A stretch of 64,000 nt of DNA from Chelonoidis abingdonii (lineage: Eukaryota; Chordata; Testudines; Testudinidae), in contig NC_133771.1 of NCBI RefSeq assembly GCF_003597395.2, positions 53,207,727-53,271,726 on the forward strand, read 5' to 3'. This document shows positions 60,453 through 64,000 of this stretch, in pieces. Every line of letters starts with the position of its first letter. Positions within the stretch are counted from its first letter, which is position 1. A model generated the notes under the pieces. The model was not told where the DNA came from. It did not search any database and was given only the letters and a program-made list of their open reading frames with translations. The position numbers and the translations under genes are program-made.

Positions 60453-60995
60453 CTGAAACACAAAACACAATTGTAAAGATCATCATTCATAGTTCTAACT
60501 CCAGCACCAGACATAACATTCTATTGTACCTACATATTTACTAATCACGTGGGGATCTGATCCAACTCCTACTGAATCAATAGGATTTTTTCTGTTAATC
60601 TTAATGGACTTTGGATGAGGTATATTATGCAGGCTGAAGGGATTTTTATAGGGCAGACATGCTGCTAATAAAAGAAAGACTTTTCATTTTGACCTGTTGG
60701 TATGTTATAACTGAAGAGTTGCTTTTAAGTGTTTTAAAGTCTAATTAATCCACATTTATTGAAAATTGCTTATGCTAATGAACACAAATGAAAGAAGAAC
60801 TCAGATAACATACCAGTATATTACATTATCTTAAACAGGCAACATCTGTCATCCTTAACTGTGCTTGTACTCTTACTTTATGGGAAGAACATAATTAAAA
60901 CTATCTTTATCTACGTTCCCTTGTCAGTAAATCTTAAATATTGCAAGTTAAGTACATTTTCTTGGAGATAATAATAGTAAAATAAAAATAGGCAC

Positions 60996-61167
60996 CTTCC
61001 ATGAAGACAAGGCTCTGGCAAACATTCATCAAGATCAGTCTCACAGTTTATTCCAATAAAGTCTCTCTTACAGTGACATTTATAGAAGTTTATATCATCA
61101 ATGCAACTTCCATCATTGAGACAGGGTGCTGATATACATTCATCTATATTTACTTCACATCTGTTGC
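60996..61167 (-). CDS. EYS: EYS exon (EGF-like modules)
   Basis: A 172-nt exon. The acceptor CTTTTATGCAG precedes GCAACAGATG; the donor is AAG|GTGCCT. It enters in phase 1, with the first base of a glycine-like codon upstream, and leaves after AG of an arginine codon. It encodes the end of one module (NRCEVN), a full calcium-binding-type module (IDEC, APCLNDGSC, FYKCHC, FIGINCE) and the first half of the next (LDECLPEPCLHGR). In human EYS, as I remember it, a CLHGR junction sits at this place in the module order. The apparent methionine start upstream is intronic. Confidence 0.93.
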
Positions 61168-63858
61168 CTGCATAAAAGCACAACAGTGATGACTGCAACT
61201 TTCAACTGTAAACAACAACAAACAACAACAACACTCCAAACCCAATAAAAATAATTAAGGTTTACTTGTTTATATTAGAAATTCCAAATGTTATATTGCA
61301 CATTTCCCTATGTTGTTCATGTATTACCTTATTGTAGTCACATGTATAGATTATTCCAATATGATATTCTTTATTGATGTACAAGAAGAATATGTAGATT
61401 ACAATATATTCCACAGTTAGCATCTGTAGTTTTGTTATAGCATAAAGTAACAGAGCTGAATTGCAGACAGATTGAATGTGTATCATGAGGACAATTTTAT
61501 GGTGTATCAGAAAGAAGAATTAAATGTACCAGTATGTATTTTTGGTGTTACTGTATGTACCAGTATGTATTTTTGGTGTTACTGGGCTGAATGGTAAAAG
61601 CAGTAGATGAGGCAGGTTAACACAGTGTGTTTGTGATATGAGACAGTCTAAGGATTAGTTGAGGAGAGTAACAGAACTGTGATTGTGATATGAGATCCCA
61701 ATGTGAGTTATTAACAGGGCCAGATTAATCTTTTGTGGGCCCTGATGCCAAACATATTTGTGGGCCTCTATGTAGTCATTGTGGTCTCCGAGTGTGGTCC
61801 TGGTGTGGCAGTGCCATTCATGCCATAGTATACTTGATACCGAATCTCAGAGACATTTTTTGATCACACATGACTACACGACTACATGCATTGACATACA
61901 CAGTTCCCTCAGCCCCCAGATTTTTCTCATTGAGCTTTACACCTACGTGAGTTTACCAGTGCCCACAGTGAGTAAAACTTTCATAGTGATCAGGGAAACT
62001 CCCCACAGATTTATCTCCTTCCTCATTCAGACCTTCTATAGCCATGTCTCCAGTACCTCCCTATTTCACCAGTCACAATATGTGGTCCTACTCTCAGCTC
62101 AAAGTTCCAAAGCCAGCAGATACTTGATCAAGTCTGACAAATTCCTCCTTCAGCACCCATTCTGCCATTTGAGCAAGCCACTTACAAACACCATTTCCCC
62201 AAAGTGAGGACTTAGCCCATGGGAATTTGAAGACACCAGCCTTTCTCCCTCTGCTCCCATCTACATGCTAGTCTACTACCTGATCACTACCACATCTCCC
62301 CATGCTTGTTTCCTTTCTACTTTGGACAGGTTCCCCAACCAGATGAGGCTATTCTCCTGCTGCTTCCTCTTTCTTTGCTTCCCTTGACATTCCTTTCCTA
62401 CTGGTGGCCTCTGTTCCTTGAGGTTAATTCCAGTTTCTTTATCTGCTCTAGCTTAATGGCCCCCAGCAGTCACAGAGGCACCTGCAGCTTCTCTGGCTAT
62501 AGCCATGAGGCCAACTGGCAGAGGCCAGCCTTAGATAGCTGCAGCTATTAGTCAAGGAAGAGGTGGCAATTCCAAGGCTGAGCATGCTTGAACCTTGCAA
62601 TGGTGGCTCTGGGGAGTCTAAATCCTCAGGGCTGACACAAGGCAACTGCAGACTCTGCAGTTAAGCACTTTCCTCCTCGAGGCCATGACTTTAAGTATCT
62701 GAGATGCCCATCACATGCAGCTGAGGCCACCAATTTCCACACAACCCTCAACTAGCACAAAGTCATGCAGAAAGTGCAGCCTGAATGATTTTGGAGGCTG
62801 GGATGCCAGGAGTTTCCCATCCCTGAGCAGCAGCTCTGCAACAACCTCACATGGTCCCCCTCCACTGTGGGACCAGGACCCTGTAAAGACAGTGGAGTTA
62901 CCCTGTGTATAACCAGTTCTGTCCAAAGCCTGTTGAAGTGAGTGGGAGTCTTTTCATTATATTTAATGGGCTGTGTATAGAATCAAAGGACCCCATTCTA
63001 GACTCTAGGTACAAAGTGCATTCTATGTGGCACTGGTTTACTATGGTAACAGTAAGGTCTCACATTACCTAGTGAATAAGCAACACCTCCTACAGAACCT
63101 AACTTTTTCTGAGTGGCTTCCCACTCAATTACTAAATGTAAACCTGCTTCACTTACAAGAGCTGAAAATATCAGGTAGCATGGTCACAAAAGCAAGGCAC
63201 TTCTGAATTCAGTAGGAATTTTGGATGTGCACAGAACACAGACAGGACTGGTTCCCGCATGCTTACAGAACTCCAGTAAAGTGGATCAATTTTCAGCTTG
63301 TGAGACTGGAGGATATCTGGATCCATATTATAAGACTGTCCTACATAAATGAGAAAAAGCTGAAGTGCCTTTGTTATTTTTTGTTTCACTCTTTGTTTCT
63401 AGAGGAATTCGTCAATGCAATATTACTGTCTTCCTTTTAAACAAACAAAACTAAAAAAATTGGTAATGGCTGTTGAAAATAGCAATTCCAGTCCTAGTTA
63501 GCACTGGGGAGATGACAACATTTCTTCTCAATTTTATCCTACTTTTTCTACAAGTTACAGTAGATCAGCATATTTGATTTGGGAGAAATGAAATAGCAGC
63601 AGCCTAAACTGAGCTTGATCACTCCTGAATTTTGAGAATGTTCAAATCTGGAAGGCAGGTTACCTAGATTCCCTTTCTGAATACTAGATAAATCTGGAAC
63701 GGAAAAGCCGATTTCTGCTTCCATGGCTCTGACGTGGAAATCCTCCTACGTGCCTGGTACTGTATCTAAAGCTGCCCAGGTCCTCTAGTAGAGCCTTCCC
63801 TCCCATACTTATCATTTTAACTTCTGATGGGATCCACAGACCTCCCCTGCTAGGCTTC
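61168..63858. other. EYS intron, unassigned
   Basis: Holds a 31-bp tandem duplication and, near 61715-61770, words ('gggccagattaatcttttgtgggccc') like an old DNA-transposon repeat. The 142-residue plus ORF at 61779-62207 has no domain. No upstream EYS exon was recognised. Confidence 0.45.
61524..61584. repeat. 31-bp tandem duplication
   Basis: ATGTACCAGTATGTATTTTT plus 'ggtgttactgt' occurs twice in direct succession (61524-61554, 61555-61584) with no mismatch, so the event is recent. Confidence 0.9.
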
Positions 63859-64000
63859 TGTCATAAACAGATAAGTAAAAGTTAATAGAACAGAAGTACT
63901 TCATATCTCTTTTGACTGTAAAGGGTTAACAAGTTCAGTGAGCCTGGCTGTCACCTGACCAGAGGACCAATCAGGGGACAGGATACTTTCAAATCTTGAG
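63859..64000 (+). mobile_element. LTR copy 3, cut by the window end
   Basis: Starts TGTCATAAACAGATAAGTAA and tracks the first 140 bp of copy 2 with few differences ('cctggctgtcacctgacc', 'caatcaggggacaggatac'). Whether it is a solo LTR or the left end of a complete element cannot be seen. Confidence 0.88.

Noticed and set aside
61779..62207. 142-residue plus-strand ORF near the EYS exons
   Set aside because: No recognisable domain, on the strand opposite to EYS, next to an old repeat; taken as a chance open frame.
1..64000. CRISPR arrays, operons, bacterial genes
   Set aside because: Spliced exons, SINE/LINE content and base composition are those of a vertebrate nuclear genome.

Overview
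The window is vertebrate nuclear DNA, most likely from a cryptodiran turtle. It is AT-rich and gene-poor, with single-copy sequence interrupted by many transposon classes. The organism call rests on a tRNA-derived SINE with a CR1-like tail at about 25.84-26.01 kb (the cryptodire Pol III SINE type), several CR1 LINEs, hAT and Harbinger MITEs of the kind common in turtles, and DIRS, Gypsy and Penelope-like elements side by side.

The only host gene I can support is EYS (eyes shut homolog), on the minus strand. Three coding exons are visible: 61167-60996, 60452-60374 and 33997-33798. They splice in frame and encode four consecutive EGF-like modules, the last one incomplete. The introns are 543 bp and 26,376 bp, and further exons must lie beyond both ends. 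Practically everything else is EYS intron.

0-10 kb: degenerate Harbinger transposase (minus), a hAT-like repeat, and a Gypsy gag-protease remnant (minus) split by a solo LTR that carries a 732-base assembly gap. 10-18 kb: old CR1, fold-back and Tigger-like repeats, a DIRS fragment, a minisatellite and a MIR-like SINE. 18-22 kb: a DIRS element (minus) whose reverse transcriptase is interrupted by a Penelope-derived fold-back insertion. 22-33 kb: unique intron, a dispersed GA-rich repeat, the turtle SINE, a LINE 3' fragment, a hAT MITE and a tiny Penelope-derived monomer. 34-50 kb: palindromic MITE, a 2.06 kb Harbinger-like element nested in another Penelope-derived monomer, two CR1s, GC-rich and hAT repeats. 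50-60 kb: complete solo LTR, a long degenerate APE-type LINE interrupted by a second Penelope-derived fold-back, then a Penelope-like element (RT plus GIY-YIG) that carries its own hAT insertion. 60-64 kb: two EYS exons, unique intron and the start of a third copy of the solo-LTR family.

The most interesting pattern is a family of very short (86-224 bp) Penelope-related insertions. Four independent copies have 12-14 bp target-site duplications: two simple monomers and two head-to-head inverted dimers with the same design. They carry a motif like the hammerhead ribozyme core (CTGANGA, hairpin, GAAA), and the PLE 3' end in the same window has a similar one. All nested insertions have clear target duplications, so the relative order of many transposition events can be read directly.
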